NCBI GenBank assembly: GCA_017307865.1
Contig: JAFKGE010000023.1
Span: 1 to 64,000 of the forward strand
Length of the DNA stretch: 64,000 bases
Direction: 5' to 3'
Source of the DNA: Burkholderiales bacterium
GTDB taxonomy: Bacteria > Pseudomonadota > Gammaproteobacteria > Burkholderiales > Burkholderiaceae_C
Every line of letters starts with the position of its first letter. Position 1 is the stretch's first letter. Both the position numbers and the translations under genes were made by a program. The notes below the pieces were generated by a model. The model saw only the letters and a list, made by a program, of their open reading frames with translations. It was not told the DNA's origin and ran no database searches. Below are positions 14,930 to 26,713 of the stretch, in pieces.

Positions 14930-17599
14930 TCAGGCCAGGTGCTGGGTCAGCGCGGCCAGCGGCGCGGGCGCCGTGGCGACTTGGCCCTTGCGGCTTTTCT
15001 TGCCGGCGGCGGGCTTGGCCGCGGGGGCTGGGCGCTGCGCTGCCACGCGCTGCTGGATGTGGGCCAGCGCTTCTTGCACCTGGTCGATCAGGATCAGGCA
15101 CAGGTCGCCCGTCTGGAGCTGGTCCATCGCGCGGTCGATGGCGACAAACTCGCCGTGGATTTCTTCCACCTGGCGGGCGCGCGTGGCGCCTTCCAGCCCC
15201 TGGCGCAGCAGGGCCAGCACCTCGCCGTCGGCACGGCCGCGCTGGCAGGCGTCCTGGTAGAGGATGACGGAGTCGAAGGCGGTGCCCAGGATGCGGGTCT
15301 GCTCGCGGATGTCTTCGTCGCGCCGGTCGCCGGCGCCGCTGATGACCACCGAGCGCCGCTGCGCCGGCATGTTGTTGACACCGGCCACCAGGGCGGCGAT
15401 GGCGTCCGGGTTGTGGCCGTAGTCGGCGATCACGGTGGCGCCGCGATAGTCGAACACGTTGAAGCGGCCGGGCACGCCCTGCTGGTCGCTGATGAAGGTG
15501 GCCAGGCCCTTCTGGATGGCGTCCCAGGGCACGTTCACGGCCCAGGCGGCGCCCACCGAGGCCATGACGTTCTCGACCTGAAAGCCGATCTGGCCCTTGC
15601 GCGTGATCGGCACGCGCGCCAGCGGCAGGCGTTTTTCAAACGCGCCCTCGGCGCACACGATGTCGCCCTGCTCGACGAACACCACGCGCTTGCCCTGGGC
15701 GCGGTGCGTGGCCACCACGGGGTGCTGGCCGTCCTGCGCGAAGAAGGTCACGCGGCCGGGGCAGTGCGGCGCCATCGACACCACCGAGGGGTCGGTGGCG
15801 TTGAGCACGGCCATGCCGGTGGGCGCCACGTTGAGCACGATGACGCGCTTGAGCACCTTCAGGTCTTCCAGCGTGGTGATGTAGTTCAGGCCCAGGTGGT
15901 CGCCGGCGCCCACGTTGGTGACCACGGCCACATCGCATTGATCGAAGCCCAGGCCTTCGCGCAGCATGCCGCCGCGCGCGGTTTCCAGCACCGCGGCGTC
16001 GACGTCGGGGTGGGCCAGCACGTTGCGCGCGCTGCGCGGGCCCGAGCAGTCGCCCGAGTCGATCTGGCGGCCGCCCACGTACACGCCGTCGGTGTTGGTC
16101 ATGCCCACGCGCAGGCCCTGCGTGCGCAGCAGGTGCGCGGCCAGCCGCACGGTGGTGGTCTTGCCGTTGGTGCCGGTGACGGCAATGACCGGGATGCGAC
16201 CGTTGCCGCCGTTGGGGTACATGTGGTCGATCACCGCCTGGCCGACATCGCGGCCGGTGCCGTACGAGGGGCTGATGTGCATGCGCAGGCCGGGGGCGGC
16301 GTTGACCTCGACGATGCCGCCGCTTTGTGCCTCCAGCGGCTGCAGCACGCTTTCGCACACGACGTCGACGCCGCAGATGTCCAGGCCCACCATTTGCGCC
16401 GCCTCGACGGCGCGCGCGGCCACCTCGGGGTGCACGCTGTCGGTGACGTCGGTGGCGCTGCCGCCGGTGGACAGGTTGGCGTTGTTGCGCAGCACCACGC
16501 GCTGCCCGCTGACGGGCACCGAGTCGGCGGTCAGGCCCTGCGCCGCCAGGCGCGCCTCGGCAATGGCGTCGATGCGGATCTTGGTGAGCGAGGTGCCGTG
16601 GCCGTCGCCGCGGCGGGGGTCGAGGTTGACCTCGGCCACCAGCTCGCGCACGGTGTGCTGGCCGTCGCCGATGACCTGGGGCGGCTCGCGGCGGGCGGCG
16701 GCCACCAGCTTGTTGCCCACCACCAGCAGGCGGTAGTCCTGGCCGGGCAGGAATTTCTCGACCAGCACCGGGCCGTACTCGGCGGCGGTGCGATAGGCCA
16801 TCTCGAAGTGCTCGCGTTCGCTGATGCCGACCGTGACGCCCTTGCCCTGGTTGCCGTCCTGCGGCTTGACGACCACCGGCAGGCCCACGTCGAGCGCGGC
16901 GGCCCAGGCGTCGGCCACGTCGCCCACGGGGCGGCCGCGCGGCACCGGCACGCCGGCGGAGTGCAGCAGCTTCTTGGTCAGGTCCTTGTCCTGCGCGATG
17001 GTCTCGGCGATGGCGCTGGTGCTGTCTTCCTCGGCGGCCTGGATGCGCCGCTGCCGGCTGCCCCAGCCGAACTGCACCAGGCTGCCGCGCGTCAGGCGCC
17101 GGATGGGAATGCCACGCAACTGGGCGGCGTGCGCGATGGCGCCGGTGGAGGGGCCCAGGCGCTCGTCCTCGTCCAGTTCGTGCAATTCGGCCAGCGCGGC
17201 GGCGCTGTCGAAGCTGCCGCCCTCGGCGGCGGCGCGGCACAGGGCCTCGGCATGGCTGAAGGCCAGGCGCCCCACGGCCTCTTCGGTGTACTGCACGGCG
17301 ACCTGGTAGGTGCCGGGAATCTCGGTCGGGGTGGTGCGACTGAACGTGACGGGGCAGCCGGCCTGCGCCTGCAGGCTCAGGGCGCAGCGCTCGAGCGCGT
17401 GCGCCATGGACACCGGGCCCTCGGGCCGGTCGCCCACCAGCGCGCCGACAGCAGGAAACAGCTCACGCAGGCGCAACTCGAACGCGGGGTTGGAGCGCAG
17501 GTCGCGTTGGGACTCGTCGCAGGTGACGACGGCCTCGATCGCCGTCTGGCGGCTCCACAGGTTGGGGCCGCGCAGCGCGCGAATGCGGGTGATTTCCAT
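14930..17599 (-). CDS. cphA: Cyanophycin synthetase
   Basis: An 889-residue cytoplasmic enzyme that builds cyanophycin, a poly-Asp chain with Arg on each side chain, as a nitrogen store. The N-terminal domain (1-160) is followed by an ATP-grasp domain (about 190-450; VVVKPQDGNQGKGVTVGI, VLVEKFLPGQDYRLLVVGNK, GGIVEVNAAPGLRMH) that activates the backbone carboxylate. A Mur-ligase-like domain follows, with intact Walker A VTGTNGKTTT near residue 480 and VIADYGHNPDAIAAL near 740, and adds Arg. All sites appear intact, so this is the canonical enzyme. It lies 54 bp after cphA' on the same strand. No cyanophycinase gene is in the window. Confidence 0.96.
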   Translation of the reverse strand: MEITRIRALRGPNLWSRQTAIEAVVTCDESQRDLRSNPAFELRLRELFPAVGALVGDRPEGPVSMAHALERCALSLQAQAGCPVTFSRTTPTEIPGTYQVAVQYTEEAVGRLAFSHAEALCRAAAEGGSFDSAAALAELHELDEDERLGPSTGAIAHAAQLRGIPIRRLTRGSLVQFGWGSRQRRIQAAEEDSTSAIAETIAQDKDLTKKLLHSAGVPVPRGRPVGDVADAWAAALDVGLPVVVKPQDGNQGKGVTVGISEREHFEMAYRTAAEYGPVLVEKFLPGQDYRLLVVGNKLVAAARREPPQVIGDGQHTVRELVAEVNLDPRRGDGHGTSLTKIRIDAIAEARLAAQGLTADSVPVSGQRVVLRNNANLSTGGSATDVTDSVHPEVAARAVEAAQMVGLDICGVDVVCESVLQPLEAQSGGIVEVNAAPGLRMHISPSYGTGRDVGQAVIDHMYPNGGNGRIPVIAVTGTNGKTTTVRLAAHLLRTQGLRVGMTNTDGVYVGGRQIDSGDCSGPRSARNVLAHPDVDAAVLETARGGMLREGLGFDQCDVAVVTNVGAGDHLGLNYITTLEDLKVLKRVIVLNVAPTGMAVLNATDPSVVSMAPHCPGRVTFFAQDGQHPVVATHRAQGKRVVFVEQGDIVCAEGAFEKRLPLARVPITRKGQIGFQVENVMASVGAAWAVNVPWDAIQKGLATFISDQQGVPGRFNVFDYRGATVIADYGHNPDAIAALVAGVNNMPAQRRSVVISGAGDRRDEDIREQTRILGTAFDSVILYQDACQRGRADGEVLALLRQGLEGATRARQVEEIHGEFVAIDRAMDQLQTGDLCLILIDQVQEALAHIQQRVAAQRPAPAAKPAAGKKSRKGQVATAPAPLAALTQHLA

Positions 17600-17653
17600 G
17601 TGAGGGTCCTGACCGGGAGTTGTCCCGAGACTAGAAACGAACGAGTGTGCGGT

Positions 17654-19954
17654 TCAGTGCACCGTTTCGGTGTCACGCGGCTCATCAAAGTGCAACAAAC
17701 CGGCACGGATGAGCTCGGGCGCCACGCCGGCGGCCCAGGCCGCGGCCACCGCCGCCACCACGTGGGGGCGCAAGTCCTGCGGGACGTCGGCCGTCAGGGC
17801 CGACTGCACCGGTGCCGACAGATGGGTCAGCGCCACCTCGCCCGCGGGGCCCTGCAGCACCACCTCGGTGCCGCGCGCCAGTACCGCCCGGCCCTGACGG
17901 GCCCGGTGCTCGGCCACGGCGGGGTTGGCCGGATCGCAGGAAAACAGCATCACCTCGCCGTCGCAGTATTCGGCCAGGGCCAGCACGGCCGGGTCGTCGG
18001 CGTTGAGCACGGCCACCCCGTCGGGCAGCACCACGTCGATCTGCGTGCGCAGGATGCCCGGCATCTGGTCGGCCTCGGTGATGTACAGGTCGCTCAGGCC
18101 CTGGGCGCCGGGCATGGTCAGCACCACGCCGACCTGGCAGCGGTCATAGGGCAGGCCCTCGGTCAGGATGTGGCGCGGCGAGGTCTCCAGCACCACGGCC
18201 TGCACCGTGCGGTTGATCAAAATGCTTTCGCCCTGCTCGAAACCGATGGAGCCGTGCGGCGACAGCTGCCGCCGGCCCAGGAACAGGCCGTCGCGGCAGG
18301 CCAGCGCCGTCTGCCAGCCGTGCAACTGGAAGAAGGCGGCCACCAGGCGCGCGGCCAGCGAGGTCTGGCCGTCGCCGATCAGGCCGACGATGGGCACGCG
18401 CCCGCTGCTGCCGGGCGGAAACAGGTGCTCGACGATGGCCTCGCCCACCGGCTGGGCACGACCCACGGCGGGCTTGAGGTGCATCAGCAGGCCGGGACCG
18501 GCGTTGACTTCGACGATGGCGCCGCCTTGCGGGCCCAGGGGCTGGCCGATGTCCTCGGCCACCAGGTCGATGCCGGCGATGTCCAGGCCCACCACGCGCG
18601 CGGCCAGCGTCACCAGCTCGGCCACGTCGGGGTGCACCTGCTCGGTAACGTCGATCGACATGTTGCCGGTGCGCTGCACGACGGCCGACTGGCCCACCGG
18701 CAACACGCTGTCGATGCCCAGGCCCTGGCGCCGCAGCAGCAGTTGCAGCACGGCGTCGTCGTGGCGCAGGGTTTCCAGCGGCAGGTGCTCTTCCTCGCCG
18801 CGGCGCGGGTCGGTGTTGACGTGCAGGTCGATCAGCGCGCCGATGCTGGAGCGTCCGTCGCCCTTGACGTGGATGATCTCGCCGCGCATGGCGGCCACCA
18901 CCTTGTTGCCGACCACCAGCACGCGGTGTTCCTGGCCGGGGATGCAGCGTTCGACGATCACCTCGGAGCCCTCGGCTTCGGCGGCGGCAAAGGCCGTGGC
19001 GACTTCGCTCTCGGTGTTGAGGTTGAGCGAAACGCCGCGCGCGTGGTTGCCGTCCGAGGGCTTGACGACCACCGGCAGGCCGATGTCCTGGGCCGCTTCC
19101 CAGGCCTCGTCGGCCGATTCGACCACCTGGCCCTCGGGCACCGGCACGCCGGCGGCGGCCAGCAGCTGCTTGGTCAGGTCCTTGTCGCGCGAGATGCCCT
19201 CGGCGATGGCGCTGGTGCGGTCGGTCTCGGCCGTCCAGATGCGGCGCTGCGCGGCGCCGTGGCCCAGTTGCACCAGGTTGCCCTCGTTCAGGCGGATGTA
19301 GGGGATGCCGCGTTCGGCGGCCGCGTCGACGATGCTGGCCGTGCTGGGGCCCAGGCACAGGCGGTCCACCATCTCGGCCAGGCGCCCGACGGTGGCCGCC
19401 ACGTCGTACGGCCGGTCGTTGATGGCGGCCATGACCAGGTCGCGCGCCGCCGTGATGGCCGCCTTGCCGACGCTTTCCTCGCGGGTGCGAATCACGACCT
19501 TGTAGACGCCGTGCTCGCCCGTCATGCGCGCCTTGCCGAAGCCGGTTTTCATGCCGGCCTGGGTTTGCAGCTCGAGCGCCACGTGCTCCAGGATGTGGCC
19601 GGGCCAGGTGCCGTCGCGCAGGCGCATCAGAAAGCCGCCGCGCCGCCCCACGCTGCAGCGATGCTCGATCAGGCCCGGCAGCCAGGCCGTCAGGCGCTCG
19701 TAGAAGCCGGGCAGGGTGTTGGAGGGGTGCTCTTCGAGGGCGCCGATGTCGACCACGGCCTCGATCACCGGGCGGTAGGTCCAGATGCCGGGACCACCCA
19801 GGAAGGTCATGCGCCGGATCACGATGTCGGCAAAGGGCGCACCGGCCGGCGGGGCCGCGCTGGGCTCGGCGGTGGCGGCCTGCGCCTGAAGGGGGCGGGG
19901 ATACAATCCGCCCCCGCTGGACGAGCCGGGCTCGTCAGGGTCGATTCGCCTCAT
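17654..19954 (-). CDS. cphA': Cyanophycin synthetase-like protein CphA' with degenerate Mur-ligase domain
   Basis: About 766 residues from ATG 19954. The N-terminal and ATP-grasp domains are intact (VVVKPSDGNHARGVSLNL, VERCIPGQEHRVLVVGNK, GGAIVEVNAGPGLLMHLKP). In the Mur-ligase-like domain the nucleotide loop reads VGLIGDGQTSLAARL, lacking the GKT of Walker A, and the final HNP-containing subdomain is missing. It may therefore use one ATP site only, as cyanobacterial CphA2 does, or assist CphA. The start is uncertain: the first 45 residues are Pro/Ser/Gly-rich, no ribosome-binding site precedes 19954, and the family homology begins near ATG 19811. The divergent ABC transporter gene starts only 47 bp away. 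Confidence 0.9.
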   Translation of the reverse strand: MRRIDPDEPGSSSGGGLYPRPLQAQAATAEPSAAPPAGAPFADIVIRRMTFLGGPGIWTYRPVIEAVVDIGALEEHPSNTLPGFYERLTAWLPGLIEHRCSVGRRGGFLMRLRDGTWPGHILEHVALELQTQAGMKTGFGKARMTGEHGVYKVVIRTREESVGKAAITAARDLVMAAINDRPYDVAATVGRLAEMVDRLCLGPSTASIVDAAAERGIPYIRLNEGNLVQLGHGAAQRRIWTAETDRTSAIAEGISRDKDLTKQLLAAAGVPVPEGQVVESADEAWEAAQDIGLPVVVKPSDGNHARGVSLNLNTESEVATAFAAAEAEGSEVIVERCIPGQEHRVLVVGNKVVAAMRGEIIHVKGDGRSSIGALIDLHVNTDPRRGEEEHLPLETLRHDDAVLQLLLRRQGLGIDSVLPVGQSAVVQRTGNMSIDVTEQVHPDVAELVTLAARVVGLDIAGIDLVAEDIGQPLGPQGGAIVEVNAGPGLLMHLKPAVGRAQPVGEAIVEHLFPPGSSGRVPIVGLIGDGQTSLAARLVAAFFQLHGWQTALACRDGLFLGRRQLSPHGSIGFEQGESILINRTVQAVVLETSPRHILTEGLPYDRCQVGVVLTMPGAQGLSDLYITEADQMPGILRTQIDVVLPDGVAVLNADDPAVLALAEYCDGEVMLFSCDPANPAVAEHRARQGRAVLARGTEVVLQGPAGEVALTHLSAPVQSALTADVPQDLRPHVVAAVAAAWAAGVAPELIRAGLLHFDEPRDTETVH
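19891..19915 (+). promoter_or_regulatory. GC hairpin enclosing a TACAAT box, possible promoter for the ABC transporter gene
   Basis: Arms GGGGGCGG and CCGCCCCC (8 bp) flank GGATACAAT. TACAAT at 19902-19907 could be a -10 box on the plus strand, about 95 bp before the ABC transporter start. No clear -35 is seen. It overlaps the proposed N-terminal codons of cphA', which suggests that the true cphA' start may lie further inside. Confidence 0.35.
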
Positions 19955-20001
19955 AGTGGAGTGCGTTCGTTTTGATGATCTGATTATCCAGGAGGCCTGC
20001 C

Positions 20002-22326
20002 GTGCTGGCATGCCAGCCGCCGCCTCCTGAACCCATGCCGCTTTCGTCTACCTCTGCGTCCGCCCAGGCTGTTGGCCCGAGTTCTTCGTCCGATGCGTAC
20101 GAGGTGCCGCTGCGACCCTCAGAAAACGTCCGGGCCGCCCTGGACGTTGACCTCGACGCCCGGCTGAACTTCGCCCAGGGTCGACTAATACTTACGAATC
20201 AACGGCTTGTTGCCCAGTTTCCGGATGCAACGAACTGGCAAGGCTGGGAACTGGCGCCCGGCATGGCCATGGCGCACCTCGACCACGCCGGTGTCGGCAC
20301 GCTGGAACTGCGCAACGACCAGGCCCTGCTGGCCACTTGGCGCTTCACCCTGGGCCACAACCCGGCGGCGCTGCGCCTGCTGGCCGAGTTCGACCGGGCG
20401 CTGGCCGAGCAAACCGCGGGCCCTGCCGCGCCGGGACAGGTGGCAGCGGACGAGCCCGACGAGCCCGAGGCCGACGAGGAGGAGGGCGCCGATGAAAAGC
20501 CGCCCTCCACCTGGACCCTGCTGCGCCTGTGGCGTTTTGCCCACCCCTATCGCTGGCGGCTGCTGGCGGGCTTCTTGCTGACGCTGGCCGGCACGGCGGC
20601 CACCCTGGTGCCGCCGTACCTGACCATCCCGCTGATGGACGACGTGCTGATCCCGTTTCAGGATGGCAAACAAATCGATCCTCGTTACGTGGCCCTGCTG
20701 CTGTCGGGCCTGCTGGGCTCGGCCCTGCTGGCCTGGGGCCTGGGCTGGGCCAAGACCTACATCCTGGCGCTGGTGTCCGAGCGCATCGGCGCCGACCTGC
20801 GCACCACCACCTACGAGCACCTGCTGAAGCTGTCGCTGGAATACTTCGGCGGTCGGCGCACGGGCGACCTGCTGGCGCGCATCGGCTCGGAGACCGATCG
20901 CATCAACGTGTTCCTGTCGCTGCACCTGCTCGACTTCGCCACCGACGTGCTGATGATCGCGATGACGGCGGTGATCCTGTTTTCCATCGACCCCTCGCTG
21001 GCCCTGGTCACGCTGGTGCCGCTGCCCTTCATCGCCTGGATGATTCACCAGGTGCGCGACCGCCTGCGCACCGGCTTCGAGAAGATCGACCGCGTGTGGG
21101 CCGAGGTGACCAACGTGCTGTCCGACACCATTCCGGGCATCCGCGTGGTCAAGGCCTTTGCCCAGGAAGACCGCGAGGCCCAGCGCTTTCGCGAGGCCAA
21201 CCGCCACAACCTGGCGGTCAACGACCGGCTCAACCGCCTGTGGTCGCTGTTCTCGCCGTCCGTCACCCTGCTGACCGAGATCGGCCTGCTGGTGGTGTGG
21301 GCCTACGGCATCTGGCTGGTCAGCCGCCACGCCATCACGGTGGGCGTGCTGACGGCGTTTCTCACCTACATCGGGCGCTTCTACACCCGGCTGGACTCGA
21401 TGAGCCGCATCGTCTCGGTGACGCAGAAGGCGGCCTCGGGCACCAAGCGCATCTTCGAGATCCTGGACCACGTCTCCAGCGTGCCCGAAGCGCCGCACCC
21501 GGTGCCCCTGCCGCAGGTGGCCGGCCGCATCGAGCTGGATGGCGTGAGCTTTCGCTATGGAAACCGCAGCACCATCCGCGACCTGAACCTGCGCATCGAG
21601 CCGGGGGAGATGATCGGCCTGGTGGGGCACAGCGGCTCGGGCAAGAGCACCCTGGTCAACCTGATGTGCCGCTTCTACGACGTGGCCGAGGGTTCCATCC
21701 GCGTCGACGGCATCGACATCCGCCAGGTGGCGCTGGCCGACTGGCGCCGCCACATCGGCCTGGTGCTGCAGGAGCCCTTCCTGTTCTTCGGCACCATTGC
21801 CGAGAACATCGCCTACGGCAAGCCCGAGGCCACGCGCGCCGAGATCGTCGCCGCCGCGCGCGCCGCGCACGCGCACGAGTTCATCCTGCGCCTGCCGCAG
21901 GGCTACGACTCGCTGGTGGGCGAGCGCGGCCAGGGCCTGTCCGGCGGCGAGCGCCAGCGCATCAGCATCGCCCGTGCGCTGCTGATCGACCCGCGCGTGC
22001 TGATCCTGGACGAGGCCACGGCCTCGGTCGACACCGAGACCGAGCGCGAGATCCAGAAGGCGCTGGACAACCTGGTGCGCGGGCGTACCACCATCGCCAT
22101 TGCCCACCGCCTGTCCACGCTGCGCAAGGCCAATCGCCTGGTGGTGATGGACAAGGGGCGCAAGGTCGAGGAAGGCACGCACGAGCAGCTGATTGCCCAG
22201 CGCGGCGCCTACTGGCGCCTGTACGAGGCTCAGGCGCGGCAGGAAAAGGCCGAGCGCGACCGCATGCTGGTGGTCGACGAAGCCGTGCTGGCGCCGGCCC
22301 ACCTGACGCGGGAGAGCCGGACATGA
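20002..22326 (+). CDS. Cyanophycin-associated ABC transporter (fused permease-ATPase)
   Basis: A 774-residue half-transporter. Residues 1-140 form an unusual N-terminal domain, then an acidic linker (DEPDEPEADEEEGADEKPP), six membrane segments (about 175-450), and an ATPase domain with Walker A GHSGSGKST, signature LSGGERQRISIARALL and Walker B VLILDEATASVD. It belongs to the exporter type and probably works as a homodimer. The GTG at 20002 is chosen because AGGAGG (19990-19995) stands six bases before it. Families of this type occur next to cphA and are annotated as cyanophycin-metabolism-associated; the cargo is unknown. The stop overlaps the start of the DUF1854 gene (ATGA), implying a joint function. 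Confidence 0.92.
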   Translation: MLACQPPPPEPMPLSSTSASAQAVGPSSSSDAYEVPLRPSENVRAALDVDLDARLNFAQGRLILTNQRLVAQFPDATNWQGWELAPGMAMAHLDHAGVGTLELRNDQALLATWRFTLGHNPAALRLLAEFDRALAEQTAGPAAPGQVAADEPDEPEADEEEGADEKPPSTWTLLRLWRFAHPYRWRLLAGFLLTLAGTAATLVPPYLTIPLMDDVLIPFQDGKQIDPRYVALLLSGLLGSALLAWGLGWAKTYILALVSERIGADLRTTTYEHLLKLSLEYFGGRRTGDLLARIGSETDRINVFLSLHLLDFATDVLMIAMTAVILFSIDPSLALVTLVPLPFIAWMIHQVRDRLRTGFEKIDRVWAEVTNVLSDTIPGIRVVKAFAQEDREAQRFREANRHNLAVNDRLNRLWSLFSPSVTLLTEIGLLVVWAYGIWLVSRHAITVGVLTAFLTYIGRFYTRLDSMSRIVSVTQKAASGTKRIFEILDHVSSVPEAPHPVPLPQVAGRIELDGVSFRYGNRSTIRDLNLRIEPGEMIGLVGHSGSGKSTLVNLMCRFYDVAEGSIRVDGIDIRQVALADWRRHIGLVLQEPFLFFGTIAENIAYGKPEATRAEIVAAARAAHAHEFILRLPQGYDSLVGERGQGLSGGERQRISIARALLIDPRVLILDEATASVDTETEREIQKALDNLVRGRTTIAIAHRLSTLRKANRLVVMDKGRKVEEGTHEQLIAQRGAYWRLYEAQARQEKAERDRMLVVDEAVLAPAHLTRESRT

Positions 22327-22793
22327 GCAGCAACCCGCTGGCCCTGCAGCGCGATGCCTTCGGTCGCCTGGTGCTGACCGATGCCCAAGGGCAGGTGCAC
22401 CTCGGCGTGGTGGCCGTGCGCGCCTTCCCCATCGCTGCGCCCGACGAGGGTATCAGCCTGCTCGATGGCGATGGCCACGAGCTGGCCTGGATCGAGCACA
22501 TGGCCGACTGCCCCGCGCCGCAACGCGAGCTGATCGAGCAGGCCTTGCGCCAGCGCGAATTCATGCCGGTGCTCAAGCGCCTGAGGTCGGTCAGCAGTTT
22601 TGCCACGCCCAGCATCTGGGACGTCGACACCGATCGCGGGCCCACGCGCTTCACGCTCAAGGGCGAGGAAGACATCCGCCGCCTGGGTCCCGACCTGCTC
22701 ATCGTCAACGACATGCACGGCGTGCAATACCTGATCCGCGATCTGGCCAGCATGGATCGTGCCAGCCGCAAGCTGCTCGATCGCTTTCTGTAG
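22323..22793 (+). CDS. DUF1854 protein, cyanophycin-associated
   Basis: A 156-residue protein with no signal or membrane segment. It matches DUF1854, seen in the central GISLLDGDGHELAWIEH and in TRFTLKGEEDIRRLGPDLLI followed by DMHGVQYLIRDL. Function is unknown. Its ATG overlaps the stop of the ABC transporter gene (ATGA), and the pair recurs beside cyanophycin synthetases, so it may regulate or dock to the transporter. Confidence 0.88.
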   Translation: MSSNPLALQRDAFGRLVLTDAQGQVHLGVVAVRAFPIAAPDEGISLLDGDGHELAWIEHMADCPAPQRELIEQALRQREFMPVLKRLRSVSSFATPSIWDVDTDRGPTRFTLKGEEDIRRLGPDLLIVNDMHGVQYLIRDLASMDRASRKLLDRFL

Positions 22794-22858
22794 CACCGCC
22801 CGTACATCGCGCGGCGAACTGTCGCACAATGGCTCGATCGACACGCACGATTGAGCCC

Positions 22859-23259
22859 ATGAGACACCGTGACGATTCCCCCGACTGGATGTGGTCCGAT
22901 GCGCTGGCGGCGCTGGACCGCATGGAGCGCCTGCACAGCCAGCTGTTTCAGCCGCGCGCGGCCCACTCCCCCAGCTGGGTGCCGCCGGTGGACGTGCTGG
23001 AGACCGAGCACGAGGTGTTGATCTTCGTCGCGCTGCCGGGCGTCGACGCGCGCGACGTCAAGGCGCAGCTCGACGGCGCGGCGCTGCTGGTGAGCGGGCG
23101 GCGCGTGCTGCCGCCGCAGCTCGGTCGGGCTGCGATTCATCGGCTGGAACTGCCGCAGGGGCGTTTCGAGCGTCGGGTGCCCCTGCCGCCCGGGCGGTAT
23201 TCGGCCATCCACGTGGGCAGCGAGCAGGGTTGCCTGGTCATCAGCCTGGAGAAAGCGCC

Positions 23260-23263
<4 letters not shown>
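22859..23263 (+). CDS. Small heat-shock protein, Hsp20/alpha-crystallin family
   Basis: A 134-residue holdase chaperone that binds unfolding proteins without ATP. The alpha-crystallin domain starts near residue 40 (PPVDVLETEHEVLIFVALPG) and ends with FERRVPLPPGRYSAIHV. The C-terminal IxI tail is short or absent. The ATG at 22859 gives MRHRDDSPDWMW, a usual beginning for relatives; an earlier in-frame ATG at 22829 would add ten residues and neither has a good ribosome-binding site. Its stop overlaps the lon start (ATGA), so holdase and protease are made together. Confidence 0.87.
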
Positions 23264-25686
<2,423 letters not shown>

Positions 25687-25698
25687 ACGGGGGCCTCG

Positions 25699-26667
25699 CT
25701 AATCCAGCGTGATCTTCAGATCGCGGATCAGCTTGTGCCAGCGCGTCGTCTCGGACTGCAGCAGCGCCACATAGTCCGCGGTGGGGATGCCGCCCGGCTC
25801 GATGCCGAAGTTGACGAATTTCTCGCGCACCGCCGGCACCGCGAACGCCTTGGCGGCGGCTTGCTGCAGTTTGGCGATCACGTCGGGCGAGGTGCCGGTG
25901 GGGGCGACCAAACCGACGATGGCGGCGGCTTCGGCGTCGGGGATGCCCATTTCGGCCAGCGTGGGCACGTCGGGCATCTGCGGCAGGCGCTTTTTGCTGG
26001 CGACCGCCAGCACCTTGACCTTGCCGTCCTTGACAAAGCTGCGCGCCGCGGCCAGGTCGCTGATCGCCAGCGGCACCTGGCCACCGGCCACGTCGACCAG
26101 CGAGGGCGCGGCGCCACGGTAGGGTATGTGCACCAGGAACAGGCCCGCCTGATGCTTGAGCATTTCCAGCGCCAGGTGGTGCGGGCTGCCCAGCCCGGCC
26201 GAGGCCACGCTGTACTTGCCCGGGTTGGCCTTGGCCTTGGCGATGAAGTCGCGCATGTCCTTGAACTCGCTTTGCGGCCCGGTGATGAGCATCATCGGCA
26301 CGGTGCCCACGGTGGTCACGGGCGTGAGGTCGCCGACCTTGTAGGTGAGGTTCTTGTACAGCGCGGGGTTGAACACCAGGTGGCCGTTGTCCGAGTTCAG
26401 CAGCGTGTAGCCGTCGGGGCCGCTGCGGATCACGTCCTGCGCGGCAATGGCGCCGTTGCCGCCCGGCTTGTTGTCCACGAGGATGTTCTGCCCCAGTTCA
26501 GTGGCCATTTGCGCACCCAGTGTGCGTGCCATGAAGTCCGAGCCCCCGCCCGCCGGGTAGGGCACGACGATGCGAATGGCCTTGCTGGGATAGGTTTGCG
26601 CGAACGCGGGTGTGCCCAGGGTGGCGATGCCGGCCAGCCAGGCCAGGGCAAGGGTGGGTGCTTTCAT
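25699..26667 (-). CDS. Bug-family (TTT) periplasmic solute-binding protein
   Basis: A 322-residue secreted protein of the tripartite tricarboxylate transporter family, which binds small carboxylates and similar compounds in the periplasm. A signal peptide ends in TLGTPAFA. The family beginning YPSKAIRIVVPYPAGGGSD and the VDNKPGGNGAIAAQDV segment are clear. The start at 26667 follows GGAGA. No TctA/TctB membrane subunits are nearby, as is usual for these orphan proteins. It is the last gene of the GntR-dioxygenase-hydrolase operon, so its ligand may be the aromatic substrate of that pathway. Confidence 0.92.
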   Translation of the reverse strand: MKAPTLALAWLAGIATLGTPAFAQTYPSKAIRIVVPYPAGGGSDFMARTLGAQMATELGQNILVDNKPGGNGAIAAQDVIRSGPDGYTLLNSDNGHLVFNPALYKNLTYKVGDLTPVTTVGTVPMMLITGPQSEFKDMRDFIAKAKANPGKYSVASAGLGSPHHLALEMLKHQAGLFLVHIPYRGAAPSLVDVAGGQVPLAISDLAAARSFVKDGKVKVLAVASKKRLPQMPDVPTLAEMGIPDAEAAAIVGLVAPTGTSPDVIAKLQQAAAKAFAVPAVREKFVNFGIEPGGIPTADYVALLQSETTRWHKLIRDLKITLD

Positions 26668-26713
26668 GCGGAGGTCTCCGTCTTTCGTGTGGTGAAAAAA
26701 ATGGCGCATTCGA

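Noticed and set aside
14900-19975. A 1691-codon open frame opposite the cyanophycin genes
   Set aside because: It is the antisense of cphA and cphA', His/Ala/Arg/Gly-rich with no domain, and arises because high GC content removes stop codons on the opposite strand.
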